A stretch of 64,000 bases of DNA from Anisus vortex (Eukaryota; Mollusca; Gastropoda; Planorbidae), in contig OX421508.1 of the NCBI GenBank assembly GCA_949126835.1, forward strand, positions 19,108,598 to 19,172,597. The letters are read 5' to 3'. Of the stretch, positions 25,271-39,100 are shown piece by piece (position 1 is the stretch's first letter; the number at the start of each line of letters is the position of its first letter). The position numbers and the translations under genes are program-made. Under the pieces are notes generated by a model that searched no databases, had not been told where the DNA came from, and worked only from the letters and a program-made list of their open reading frames with translations.

Positions 25271-25487
25271 CTGCCTTTCTATAGCTGAGTATTTGGGAAA
25301 TAATTCTGGAATTGACCAAGTTCTGAACCTGTTGGCCATCCAATATGTTCTGTCCACTAGAACAACATATTTGTATGAAAGAAAAACTGAAGTAATTTCT
25401 ATTAGCACAGGTAATACACTATTTCGCACACAAAAAGCCACTTTTATTACATAAAGATTAATGACACTTTTAAACGTTGCATTCATT

Positions 25488-25565
25488 AGGACAGGTAGAC
25501 CTGTTTCTGAGGCCCTGGCAGGCACGAGGATTGTGTAGCCTGTACAACAACTAGCCACATTTAAA
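25488..25565 (-). repeat. SINE family A 3' fragment
   Basis: CTGTTTCTGAGGCCCTGGCA and GATTGTGTAGCCTGTACAAC resemble the family A 3' body in reverse orientation. Very diverged. Confidence 0.4.
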
Positions 25566-26240
25566 GATGTCATACCAAGCAAAATCAGACATGTCAAATC
25601 ATCTATGCAGTACTGATTTATGACAAGTATATGACACAAAATAAAATGTTCAAAAAATGAAAAATAAATTTAGATAACATATTTATAAGAAAATTTTTTT
25701 GTTTTAATTTAAACCTTGAACTTATTTTCATTTATTTCAATAAAATTATGCAGAGTAAATGCATACTTTTAAACATTTGATAAATAATGAAAAAAAACAA
25801 CACGTTAGCTTATAAATGTTACATGTACAAGAAATATGCACAAAAAGTACACATTAAATGAGCTTTGTGGCCATTAAAAAAACATTCAAAATACAAAAGT
25901 AACATAAAGACTAAATAAAATCACTAATAAAATACATTGCACATTCCCATACATTGATTGATTGAGTGTTTTGATTTCTGTGGGATTGAGCTCAACATGT
26001 CTAGACAGTCTAACAATGTTTAAACAGCTAGTGATGCCATTAGCCTACACAAATAGATACATTGCAAAATAAAACTCTCTTTTAAAAATATGAGCACAAT
26101 GGTAAATAATACCAACCTGGTTTTAAAAAAGTCAATGGGAAAGTGGTTACTAAATATATTTTTTTTAATGCGCATTCAACAGATTAGAATTTCATTTTAA
26201 GACTAAGTTTTGTAGAATAAAGGTTTTAAAGTTTCATTAT

Positions 26241-26312
26241 TTCTTATCTTATGCATTACAGACACTCCTTCTATAAAGAAGATTATTGCATCCTACGCTC
26301 ATCCGTGGTCAT
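26241..26312 (-). repeat. SINE family E tail fragment
   Basis: Near-identical to 10786-10862: TCTTATCTTATGCATTACAG, ACACTCCTTCTATAAAG, TCCTACGCTCATCCGTGGTC. Confidence 0.6.
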
Positions 26313-26691
26313 AGTAGTTGTGTGGGCTATTATAAGAAATTACTCATAAAATCTAGTTATTGCTTTTGTAGAAGAATGAGCATCTTATTGCAATGTAAAC
26401 AAATGAAAATCAGAAGGAAAAAAGGGAAAATAAATTGGGCAAGTTTGGATTGGAACAAGAGTTTAAGTATTTATAAAACTGTACATTAGAATTTAAAACT
26501 AATACATTTTAAAATAAATTTGTATTATTAAATGCTTTTGCAAGTGTCTCTTGTTTTTAGTATTTTGATCATCATAACTAAGTGATCAATAAATTAAAAT
26601 GACATTTAAAAAAATACATTATTAAATAATTGCAAATACCATCATAAGTTAAAGTACCCTTTTAATAAAAAAAAAAAACATTACTACTAAC

Positions 26692-26854
26692 TAGGGTTGC
26701 CAGATATATTTGGTGTTGAACCAGTTAAAATACAAAGAAAGACCAGACATGAACAAAGCATACCAAATTTGTTTTCATGAGGGAGAGATACGCCTACACT
26801 GGAGAAGGATGGGAAGATGTCTGGAATTTTCTGAAAGGGTATCTGGCAACCCTA
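26692..26854. mobile_element. 163-bp MITE with 15-bp perfect inverted termini
   Basis: Starts TAGGGTTGCCAGATA and ends with its exact reverse complement TATCTGGCAACCCTA. It is too short to code for a transposase. No convincing target duplication can be read in the AT-rich flanks, so the superfamily is unresolved. Lies just downstream of the SCHIP1 stop codon, perhaps within its 3'UTR. Confidence 0.75.
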
Positions 26855-27140
26855 TTAATAGTATTATTAAGAAATACAAAAGTTTGTTTTAATAATGGCT
26901 TTTAAAATAGATATTTTTTTTAGAAATCCCAAAATTATATGAAATAAAAAAACTAAATAAATGTAGGCTGCATAAAGCTTACATAGGTATTACTGTAGCT
27001 CACCAGCTTAAAAAGTCTTGATTTTTAACTGGGATCACTACAACAAGTATGGTCTCTACCTAAGAATAAAGTTTTGCCAGGCCAGCTGCTTATTTTATTA
27101 TTTTTGTACATTTACATTTTATTTTTTACATGTACATTCA

Positions 27141-30100
27141 TCATTTGTGTCGGTCTCTTCTATTGGATGGTCGATTATTATTTTGAGTACTCTTGTTGTT
27201 ATTGGTTGCTTTGGGGTCGTGACAATGACTGCAGGCAAAGGAAAATGAAATTAATATACAATAGTTAAACTAATAGCTTATTTAAAAGAAAATAATTGTT
27301 ACTATTTACTGGTATTTCAAAGCTAGTGTCATTGTCTAGAAAATGTATATGGACTTACAGTCTAAACTGTTTATGTAATTATAATAAGACAAAAAAACTT
27401 TTTTAAAAACCACACCTATACATATTTCTTTTCAAGTTTGGTCTGATACATTTTTTTTTACTATATGATGAAAAAAATTTTTTGACAAAAATTTTATAGA
27501 CTGTTTAAAGAATTTAGCTGCCAATCTATTCATTTTTAGGCACACTGTTCTTTATTAACCTTTATCATTTAACTCAATTTAATTGTAAACATACATATAT
27601 TTCAGAACATTGATACAATGTATTATAAGACCTACCTGGTCAAGTCTTCTATATCCACTAACATTGAGTCTTGTTCCATGTGTAGGTCATCTCTCTCTAT
27701 TAATAAGTGGACCAGGTCTTCGTTTAATACTGTTTAAAAGTAAGAAAACAAAAAATGTCTTGAATTCTTTTAATGTAAACAGTTAAGTTCCACAAAGGCA
27801 AATGGGACCACACTCTGACCACATGCATCACTTATTTAGTTTCCCCAACTGTTGTCTATCAGAGCTAGTTAGACTCAGAGGATGCCTTCCTCCAAACCCA
27901 ACAATCTTGGATTTTAACCTTAGACTGACTTGAGCGGCAGCCCAAAGCACTTTTGCTACACTATGACACTCTATTAATGTAGTCTGCATTATATAAGGTA
28001 TCAAGAATTTTTAAAATAAATCAAGTGCTCTTAAGAGATTGGAAAAATCTACTATTTACATAACAAGGTGCATATTATAAGCACAGGAACTTTTGATCAC
28101 TAAAAAATTGTTGTAAATAAAAAACAAATAATATAATGTATATAATGATGAATGCTTGACCATATAACATTTATAATTATATAGGCCTACAAGTAAAATG
28201 AAAGCATTCTTTGGCCAGCACAATAATCTTTAACTTTCCAAAACTAGTCAAAGGTAGCCTAACCATTACAGGGGCGTGCAATGAACTAAAACTACAACCT
28301 TAACGAAACATTATATTGGCCTAATATTAGCCCAATATTGAGGGGAAATTGTGTCATTACAGTGTGCAATTAGGAAATTACCAATTCTTCTTTCGCTGTG
28401 ACCATAATCTCTAAGTTAACTGTCTTTTACATTAAGGCCATGCATGTCTATTTGGTTAAAAGCAAAATTATTGTAGGCCCATATAGCCTATAAATCTAGA
28501 TCTACATAATATAATTTATCAGAGACTCACATTCTATTTGAGAGTGCAGGTCATTGACCAACACCTGTAGCTGAGCAATGTTCATCTCTACTAGTTTGCT
28601 TCTGGTGAGACGTAATCTACGACCTTGACCTAGAGTAGGAATACCCACCTGAAAAAGAATATAATTCAATCTCTGTCATTAAAATTATCTGACAAACTTT
28701 CCTAAGAATACATTTTTTTTTTGTAAAAAGAAGAAGAAAAGTTGGAAATCTGGGGTCAGAATATTGTGAGTGACCCAAAACTGACATCATTTGAACACAA
28801 CTTTAGCAACATTTTTGGAGTATAGACGTCACTATATTCAATGATATTCTAAAACGATACTGTGTGGAAATTCGTATTTGTTATAAATTATGTTTAGGGT
28901 ATATATATATATAAAGTAGGCATATTCGCACTATAATGTTAGGCGGTCAGGAAATAGAAAAAGGCCCTGGGCTTATATAAATAATCGGGTAGCAAAAAAA
29001 AAAAAAAAAGAAAGGTAGGGGCCTATGGGAAACGCCAACTATAAAAATAGGCTACCTCTGAATGCACGATCAGTGCCAGTTCATCTCATAAAATCTATGC
29101 TCTAATGACTGTATCATGTGATAGTATTCATTGCATTTATAGAAGCTATTATTGGTGTTATACTATAACCTTGGGGTCGGGAGCCTATGGCTCGCGAGCC
29201 AGATGTGGCTCTATTGATGGCTGCATCTGGCTCGTACTGACAAAATGTTCGATTATAAAAAATGTTTGTTTAGACTACTTTGATCTAGATCTACATATTA
29301 ATTGCATATCGATATTTCATTCTACAAATGAGCTAAAGTCTACTGCAGCTCAACATCAGAGATGGTAAATGAGATAAACTCCGCTGACATAAAAGATAGA
29401 AAAATAGCAACCCAGCATTCATTGTAATTAGAAGGAAATAACTCTTGCCTTACGTTACATAAAAAGCACACAGTTACTTGCCTTACGTTACAAAAAAATC
29501 ACACAGTTACTTGAATTTTTAGTTTAAATATAATGTATGCTCTCACAGAATTACTTTTCAAAATATGTGGTGTCCATGGCTCTCTCAGACAAAAAGGTTC
29601 CCGACCCCTGCTATAACTGTTTACACCAGATTGGCTATATTCAAGCACAAGGTGCTCTACATACATTCTTTTTGGGTTTAATTTGTTTTCGTTTCGAAGC
29701 TTTCAAATTACACTTTGAGGAATTACACTTTGAGGAATTACACTTTGAGGAATTACACTTTGAGGAAATACACTTTGAGGAATTACACTTTGAGGAAATA
29801 CACTTTGAGAAATTACACTTTGAGGAATTACCCTTTGAGGAAATACACTTTGAGAAATTACACTTTGAGGAATTACACTTTGAGGAAATACACTTTGAGA
29901 AATTACACTTTGAGGAAATACACTTTGAGAAATTACACTTTGAGGAATTACACTTTGAGGAATTACACTTTGAGGAATTACACTTTGAGGCTTTTCGTTT
30001 ATAACTCTTCCAATAGGGCTACTTTAAAGTGTTCAGTCAGTTTAAGAGCATTGCTCATATTTCTTTTCAATTACAAATATTTAACTCAAAGCTACAAGTA

Positions 30101-33100
30101 TAGACTATATATATGCTAAGTAAAATCAATGAATTATTATAGGCTTATATTCAGCTTACCATGTCAGCTATGGGTGACTTCTTTTTCCCTTGTTTCTCAA
30201 CTTCCAGCTGCATTCTCGCCATAGTGGAAGCCTAAAATATAAAAACAAAACAATAACAATTAAGAACGATGTAACCACTGACATGTAGGTCTATATATAC
30301 AAAGAGCGCACTGAGCGTGCATAGGGAGAAGCGCTCTATAAATAACCATCATCATTAGTATCATCGTCATCCCTGTATTCACAGATTGCCTAATCAATTT
30401 CCACCACTAGCAATGACCCCTGCTGTGAAAGCGACCAAACAAGTTCCAGTGATTGAAGAAATCTGGAAAGATGGGCTATGGATTGGCATCCCCCACTATA
30501 AACCTCATAAGAACATCACTATAGTTAATCACTGACAAAGTATCCACTGCCAAAGTATGATAAGAAAACGGGAAAAACATATTGCAACATAAGCACAATT
30601 ATATATTGGCAGGCGGTGCCTAGAGAATGTAAATAATAAAGCCAAGCACGTGTTGGAAGGGCAATCTCTTGTTGACAACTTCCGTGTTTTAATTGGTGTA
30701 AAGAAATTTTCATGAAAGTAAGATAATCCTACACCATTAGTAGAATAACTTGCGTAAATAAGATTAAAATGGCAAAGTAGTAAGAACGTATGGCTTTAAG
30801 CAATAGAATTTAAATTATTTCAAATTTAGAAAGGTCTTGCCATATCGCCCCGAGAACGTCAGCGCCGTTTCAGACCTTCTCACCGCCTCCTGGGGGACGA
30901 TAACGCCCCCGTTGAGAACCAATGTGTTAAACCATAGGTTCTCAACCTTTTTCCGCTCACCGCCCCCCCCCCCAACTTTTTTTTGCGCCCACTCTCCCCA
31001 CCCATCTGGAAATTAAAGGGTCAATATAGTTTCTGCAATTTATTTATTTTTTGGCCGACTAGATGTGTGTGCTTATTTATTGTCTTTAAAAAAAATGGAA
31101 AGGAAACATATTGTACGAATTTAGTAATAGATTTTAAAAAATTACATAAACAAGAGGATTAAAAAAAAATCGATATTAATTATAAATCGTTTGCCTGGTG
31201 TGTTGCTAGTAGTTTGTCTAAATGTGTTTCAATTTTGTTTGCAAAAGTCTTAGGTCTCCAGGCTTTACTATTTGCAGTTTGTCTTGTTTTTCTTTTTTTA
31301 ACAACCAAATATTACTAGCCTAAAATCCACTTTCCACAAAAGAGGTTGATAAGAATGCAATATAAAATTGTTGCCCAAACTCACACTTAGAGAAACTGTT
31401 TAATTTTCTCCCAAAGAATCGAATTTGCTTTTAAAAACTAGAGCACCGAATCCAAATCTCGTACATTATATTTAAACGGTCATCTTTTGCTAACCAACGC
31501 GCTACTGTGAGCAATAGCCATCGCTTGTAGTCCTCGTCAATGAAAAATTAGCAATATTTATTTTGCCACACAGTAAAAACAATAAGAACAATAAATAGGC
31601 AATAAAGGCATACATAAAGACATAAGAAGAAAATTATAACAGCGGCAAAAAAAATTATATTGAGACAATAGTTTTGTTTAATTAAAGGGAGATAATTACC
31701 CCGTTTCATTTGAGCTAATATTTCTAATGTTTTTTTTTCTTTTATAAAGAAATAAATAACTTAAAATTTATAAATAATCAAACTGTAAATAGTATTTGAA
31801 AATTATATAAATATTATATTAATAAAGTATTTATAGGCCTATGTATATTTTCAAACATTACATAAACTACCCAGTTTGTATGATTACTACGTATCTATTC
31901 CATTAAACGATAGCAATTTCCATATATGTAAACACTAAATGCATTAAATAACATCTCAGTAAAACTGAGATAAAAATATCATTAATATTAGCAGATTAGA
32001 TATTTAGCAGCGGTTACATCACATTTCATTAAAAAAAAACAAAAATATTCGATTCAAATAGCTTTGGTGTTGAAATTATATCAGGTACATTTGTACCGCC
32101 CATTTGCCCTTCACCGCCCCCCAATCGCCCCTGGGAACGTCAGCGCCCCCCTAAAGCTGCTCACCGCCCCCCCGGGGGGCGATAACGCCCCCGTTGAGAA
32201 CCTATGTGTTAAACCAACAACCTAAAAACTTCATTAAAAAAAACAAAAGTTTAGCTACATTCTAGCTATAATAAGAAATGCAGGATTAGACTCCGTCGGC
32301 TAACCTTCTTCACGAAAGTCATGTTGATATAGCCTATATGATAAAAATATCGACAATAGGATATTTCTTTAAAATATGGTTAAAAACATTTCTATAATGC
32401 GGTGGATAGTGAAGTTAATTGGCTCAACTGGATTGGTTATAGGCCTATGCTATTGAATTGAATCGCGTGTCTAGTTGAATTTTACATTCCATATCAGGAG
32501 AAGTATCTGGCTTTTTTTTATTATTCTGGTGATCCACTGGCACATTCGATTTCGGACAGCCAGCGTTAACTGGGAATTGTTGTGGACATTTCAGCCAGCT
32601 GGGCAGTAAACATTTCGGACAGCTAGCGTTAACTGGGAATTGTTGTGGACATTTCAGCCAGCTGGGCAGTAAACATTTCGGACAGCCAGCGTTAACTGGG
32701 AATTGTTGTGGACATTTCAGCCAGCTGGGCAGTAAACATTTCGGACAGCCAGCGTTAACTGGGAATTGTTGTGGACATTTCAGCCAGCTGGGCAGTAAAC
32801 ATTTCGGACAGCCAGCGTCAACTGGGAATTGTTGTGGACATTTCAGCCAGCTGGGCAGTAAACATTTCGGACAACAGCTGCCTGCTAAAAAAAGATATCA
32901 CACACACAAATGGTTGTAGTGAGTATGTGTGAGTGTGTATACCGTGTATTTATGTATGTGTGTGTGTGTGTATCGATCATACAATTTGTAATACTTTTTA
33001 TCTGTATGATTTTTAGTGACCACATGATTTTATGAAAACTGATAAGGCAACTTTATAGTTAGTGGCTTCACATTGGCTTGTGTCTAATCAATTGCCCTGC

Positions 33101-36100
33101 TTGCCTCTGTATCTAGTTTTATAGAATGTAACTTTTTTTTGGAAATCGTTTTGAGTAGAATATGTATAATATAGCATTGTTCAATAGTAAATTATACGCA
33201 CTATCCTTTATATCAACAAAAGGCACAATCGGACATACTGAAATATTACAGAATGTTGATAAATCATTAAAGATATACTCCATCCTGCATACTATGAATT
33301 AACATAGGCTAGTGATTATTACCATTATATAAGCTTACTAATATCTGCTTAATGTACTATTGCAGTTTGTTCATTGGTGAACTAATTATTTTTATCTTAT
33401 TATGTTACAGACGCTCTAGTCCTTCTATATTCTATAAATTATGTTAAGCGCTCGGTTTTCCTTTTTTTTTTTATGTCCCGTATGCTACACAGGAAGAAAG
33501 AGAACTTATAAGCGTTTGTTCTTGTAAATTAAACTAGAAACATGTTTTATACCTAGGCCCATGTCTATTTGAGTAATAAAAAATAAATTGTTGTGTTTTA
33601 TTTTGAATTTAGAATTTAATACTGTATCTTCAGCCTATTTATTTGAACTAGATATACTCATTACTACAAAGATCCCGCTGAGCTATTGCATACTTTATTA
33701 TCACTTTCGATCTACTCAAACCCTGCATTCTGAACTATGTCAGAATTTATTACCCCTATAGATCTATACTCACACCCTACATACTGAACCATTAAAGGCT
33801 GTTTATTACCACTATAGATCTATACTCAAACCATGAATACTGAACCATTAAAGGCTGTTTATTATCACTATAGATCTATACTCACATCCTACATACTAAG
33901 CAATTAAAGGCTGTTTATTACCCCTATAGATCTATACTCACATCCTACATTCTGAGCCATTAAAGGCTGTTTATTACCACTATAGATCTATACTCACATC
34001 CTACATACTAAGCAATTAAAGGCTGTTTATTACCCCTATAGATCTATACTCACATCCTACATTCTGAGCCATTAAAGGCTGTTTATTACCACTATAGATC
34101 TATACTCACATCCTATATACTAAGCAATTAAAGGCTGTTTATTACCCCTATAGATCTATACTCACACCCTACATTCTGAGCCATTAAAGGCTGTTTATTA
34201 CCCCTATAGATCTATACTCACATCCTACATTCTGAGCCATTAAAGGCTGTTTATTACCACTATAGATCTATACTAACATCCTACATACTAAGCAATTAAA
34301 GGCTGTTTATTACCCCTATAGATCTATACTCACATCCTACATTCTGAGCCATTAAAGGCTGTTTATTACCACTATAGATCTATACTCACATCCTATATAC
34401 TAAGCAATTAAAGGCTGTTTATTACCCTATAGATCTATACTCACATCCTACATACTAAGCAATTAAAGGCTGTTTATTACCACTATAGATCTATACTCAC
34501 ACCCTACATACTGAACCATTAAAGGCTGTTTATTACCCCTATAGATCTATACTCAAACCATGAATACTGAGCTATTAAAGGCTGTTTATTACCACTATAG
34601 ATCTATACTCACATCCTACATACTGAAACATTAAAGGCTGTTTATTACCCCTATAGATCTATACTCAAACCATGAATACTGAACCATTAAAGGCTGTTTA
34701 TTACCACTATAGATCTATACTCACATCCTACATACTAAGCAATTAAAGGCTGTTTATTACCACTATAGATCTATACTCACATCCTACATACTAAGCAATT
34801 AAAGGTTGTTTATTACCCCTATAGATCTATACTCACACCCTACATACTGAACCATTAAAGGCTGTTTATTACCCCTATAGATCTATACTCAAACCATGAA
34901 TACTGAACCATTAAAGGCTGTTTATTGCCCCTATAGATCTATACTCAAACCATGAATACTGAACCATTAAAGGCTGTTTATTACCACTATAGATCTATAC
35001 TCACATCCTACATACTAAGCAATTAAAGGCTGTTTATTACCACTACAGATGTACTCAAACCCTGCATATTTTGTTTTTGCAGGTTCTACTATTGAGTATA
35101 ATATTGAACTATCGACGTTTCCATATAATGAAAAGAAAAACCAATGAAGTCGAATTAATTATTTAAAAGCGCTTCAAGTGTCAAGTTGAGTAGTGGAAGA
35201 ACCTTTTATTTATTTATGTTTTAGACTTTAAATGTCAACTTAAGTTCTTAATTGCAATCTTGTTATGTACAAATAGCCTACATATCTGTTTTTGTTCATG
35301 TTTGCAAATCATCAAAATATTATTTACATACCCAAGAAATTATTACGTAAATAGAGAACTGTGTGTAAATGTGTGTGTAAATGTGTATCAATGTTTGTAT
35401 AAATGTGAGTGAATATGTATGTGAATGTGTTTTAGTAGTTGTGTGTGTGTGTGTGTGTGTTTGTGAATGTGTGTGTGCATATATGTATGAATGTGTGTGA
35501 ATATATGTGTGAGTGTGTGTTTGAATGTATGTAAATATGTGTTTGGATGTATGTGAATATGTGTGAATGTTTGTATGTGCGAATGTGTGTGTATGTGTGT
35601 GAATGTCTGTGTGCGTCTGTCATAAAAATGTTATAGTTTGAAAGATGTATACGAAATTCACCTCTGCCTTTTTTCAACACCAAATTGGTAAAAAAAAAAA
35701 ATTAAAATGAAGCAACATCAACTAGTTTAGCCCTGGCATAAGTTACTAGATACAAGTGGATTATGTGACCAGCACAATGGACAACTAATGTTAAGTACCC
35801 AGCAGACTCACGTACCACCATCTCAGGACTTGGGTTTTTTTATTAACCAAATTCGAACGCGAGACAATCAGAATGTTAAATCGATGTAGACCACTGTGTC
35901 CCATACTACATCAATAGGTGGTATAAGTATAAATAAACATTGGTCTTTAGTTAAAGACGCCCTTGCCTTTGTACTTAAAGTCAAAGTTTTAAATACTCGT
36001 TTTGCTCAAGGTTTCCAAAACTCTGAATAGCTTTACACTGATCGTGCCTTTGAGGAAAGGGGAACTGTGAGGGAGAGGTAAGTGGAGGGAGAGCTGGGGG

Positions 36101-39100
36101 GGGGGGTGTCACTTGTAGCACAACAATCAAGGGGTATTAGGGGAGGGGGCATATGCCCAGCACGAAAGAGCCAATTAGTGAGCGAGTCAATATACTAGTA
36201 TCAGATAGTGAAGATGAACGATGTAATGCTTAGAGGGATGGGTATGGAAATTGGAAGAAGGACAGGAGACTTTGAAAACCACGAAGAGGCAATTAGACAA
36301 CAACTAATCATGCAGCGGGGAGGCATTACAAATGTCACGGTGAGGAAAGGGTCAATGTCTGTCTCTATCTCTTTCACTGTCAAGATTTGGTTGGCAGGAT
36401 TTAGGACAGCTGATGCCGCTGGAAAGAACTCGCACTGAGCGTGCTAAATTCAACGCGCCACATAAATAGTCATTATTATTATTAAATTGTTATTAAAGAC
36501 GCCCAATCAGCGAAAACAGCAAATCAATAAAACAAGCAACAAAACAAACAACGCAAAAAACAACAACTCACCTGAGCTAATGCCAGAGTTGCCTCCGACT
36601 GAAGTTGTGTTTGTCTGTTGGTAAAGGCTTTGATCTCTCCGGGAAAACATGGATGATTTGGTGGCGGTATAACTGTCTCGGACTGGAAGAAGAGAAATAA
36701 GGACATTATGGCCTGTTGTTAATTATCACTTAACTTTAATCTTATCTTATATGTTACATTTTCATGGTATTTATAACAAATGCAGTCTTATTAATCTATA
36801 ATAAATTGTGTAGTGTGTCAGATCTGCTCTACAAAAATTGATATAAAAATAACATTGTTTTTCCAGAACAGGAATGTTTTGTGGAATAATAAGAAATTTG
36901 GCTCAAGGCTGAACAATGTAATTTGTGACTCAATCGCTAAATTTAGATTTGTATTGAATATTCACAAAAAATATAATCAAACAGGCATTGGCCTCAACAA
37001 ATCGTCTGCGCATAATATAGGGAGGAAAAAAAAAAGAAATCGCTATCTAAAAGATGCCTCTAGCCCAGGAGCAGACAATCAGTGATATGTTTATGGGTCA
37101 CGAAATGTTACGGACAGCAGACAGAATATCATTATTGATCGGTCAAAAAAGTTTAAGTGTGAAATAAAAAAAACAAAACGCAGCGACTCAATAAAGGATA
37201 GCTAGACTAATTCAAGTAGACTTATCGATTCTATATAATAATAGGTAGGCCTAGACTGTTAGATCTGGTATCAAGTAGCTTTGGACATTTCCGTTATCGT
37301 GACAAGACATACTCATAGAAATGGATAAATATAGATCTATACTGTGTGCCTACTGTTTTTTTTTTTTACAAGTAGTTATATTGTAAGAAGCAGTGTGGTC
37401 AATGTTCACGGATTATGTGTATATATATACATATATACATATATATGTATATATATACATATATAGAACTGAACGTCACCATAAGTGCTACTCACTCGAG
37501 TACCGAACGTCACCAAAAGTGCTACTCACTCGAACACCGAAAATGACCAACAGTGCTACTCACCCGAACACCGAAAATGACCAACAGTGCTACTCACTCG
37601 AACACCGAACATAACCAACAGTGCTACTCACTCGAGTATCAAACATCACCAACAGTGCTACTCACTCGAGTATCGAACATCACCAACAGTGCTACTCACT
37701 CGAGTATCGAACATCACCAACAGTGCTACTCACTCGAGTATCGAACATCACCAACAGTGCTACTCACTCGAGTACCGAACATCACCAACAGTGCTACTCA
37801 CTCGAGTATCGAACATCACCAACAGTGCTACTCACTCGAGTACCGAACATCACCAACAGTGCTACTCACTCGAGTATCGAACATCACCAACAGTGCTACT
37901 CACTCGAGTATCGAACATCACCAACAGTGCTACTCACTCGAGTATCGAACATCACCAACAGTGCTACTCACTCGAGTACCGAACATCACCAACAGTGCTA
38001 CTCACTCGAGTACCGAACATCACCAACAGTGCTACTCACTCGCGTATCGAACATCACCAACAGTGCTACTCACTCGAGTACCGAACATCACCAACAGTGC
38101 TACTCACTCGAGTATCGAACATCACCAACAGTGCTACTCACTCGAGTATCGAACATCACCAACAGTGCTACTCACTCGAGTATCGAACATCACCAACAGT
38201 GCTACTCACTCGAGTACCGAACATCACCAACAGTGCTACTCACTCGAGTACCGAACATCACCAACAGTGCTACTCACTCGAGTATCGAACATCACCAACA
38301 GTGCTACTCACTCGAGTACCGAACATCACCAACAGTGCTACTCACTCGAGTACCGAACATCACCAACAGTGCTACTCACTCGAGTACCGAACATCACCAA
38401 CAGTGCTACTCACTCGAGTATCGAACATCACCAACAGTGCTACTCACTCGAGTACCGAACATCACCAACAGTGCTACTCACTCGAGTACCGAACATCACC
38501 AACAGTGCTACTCACTCGAGTACCGAACATCACCAACAGTGCTACTCACTCGAGTATCGAACATCACCAACAGTGCTACTCACTCGAGTATCGAACATCA
38601 CCAACAGTGCTACTCACTCGAGTATCGAACATCACCAACAGTGCTACTCACTCGAGTATCGAACATCACCAACAGTGCTACTCACTCGAGTACCGAACAT
38701 CACCAACAGTGCTACTCACTCGAGTACCGAACATCACCAACAGTGCTACTCACTCGAGTATCGAACATCACCAACAGTGCTACTCACTCGAACACCGAAC
38801 ATAACCAACAGTGCTACTCACTCGAGTACCGAACATCACCAACAGTGCTACTCACTCGAGTACCGAACATCACCAACAGTGCTACTCACTCGAGTACCGA
38901 ACATCACCAACAGTGCTACTCACTCGAGTACCGAACATCACCAACAGTGCTACTCACTCGAGTACAACACATCACAAAAAGTGCTACTCACTTGAGGACC
39001 GAACATCTTCTACATTCCTGATCATACACTCCACATTGACAAGCTTCTAGGGACTCTACAAGTTCGGTATTTCACAGGCATGTAACCTATTCTAGGGATT

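Noticed and set aside
25095..25639. Overlapping open frames of 119 (+) and 159 (-) codons
   Set aside because: Both cross degenerate SINE A sequence; no splice-supported or conserved protein content.
29537..30119. HFEEL and TLRNY repeat proteins
   Set aside because: Overlapping frames of the 15-bp minisatellite, antisense to SCHIP1, extending into a hAT element at the 5' side.
36208..36438. 76-codon plus-strand open frame starting [15 protein letters not shown]
   Set aside because: No family resemblance, antisense within a SCHIP1 intron, and it ends in the GCGC-type short repeat.
37485..38995. CRISPR-like array
   Set aside because: Units abut with no unique spacers, and the genome is eukaryotic; it is a minisatellite.
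37553..39021. Plus-strand open frames of 480, 466 and 405 codons
   Set aside because: All three frames are open because the 34-bp unit has no stop and is 1 mod 3 long. They are antisense to and inside a SCHIP1 intron, with no gene structure.
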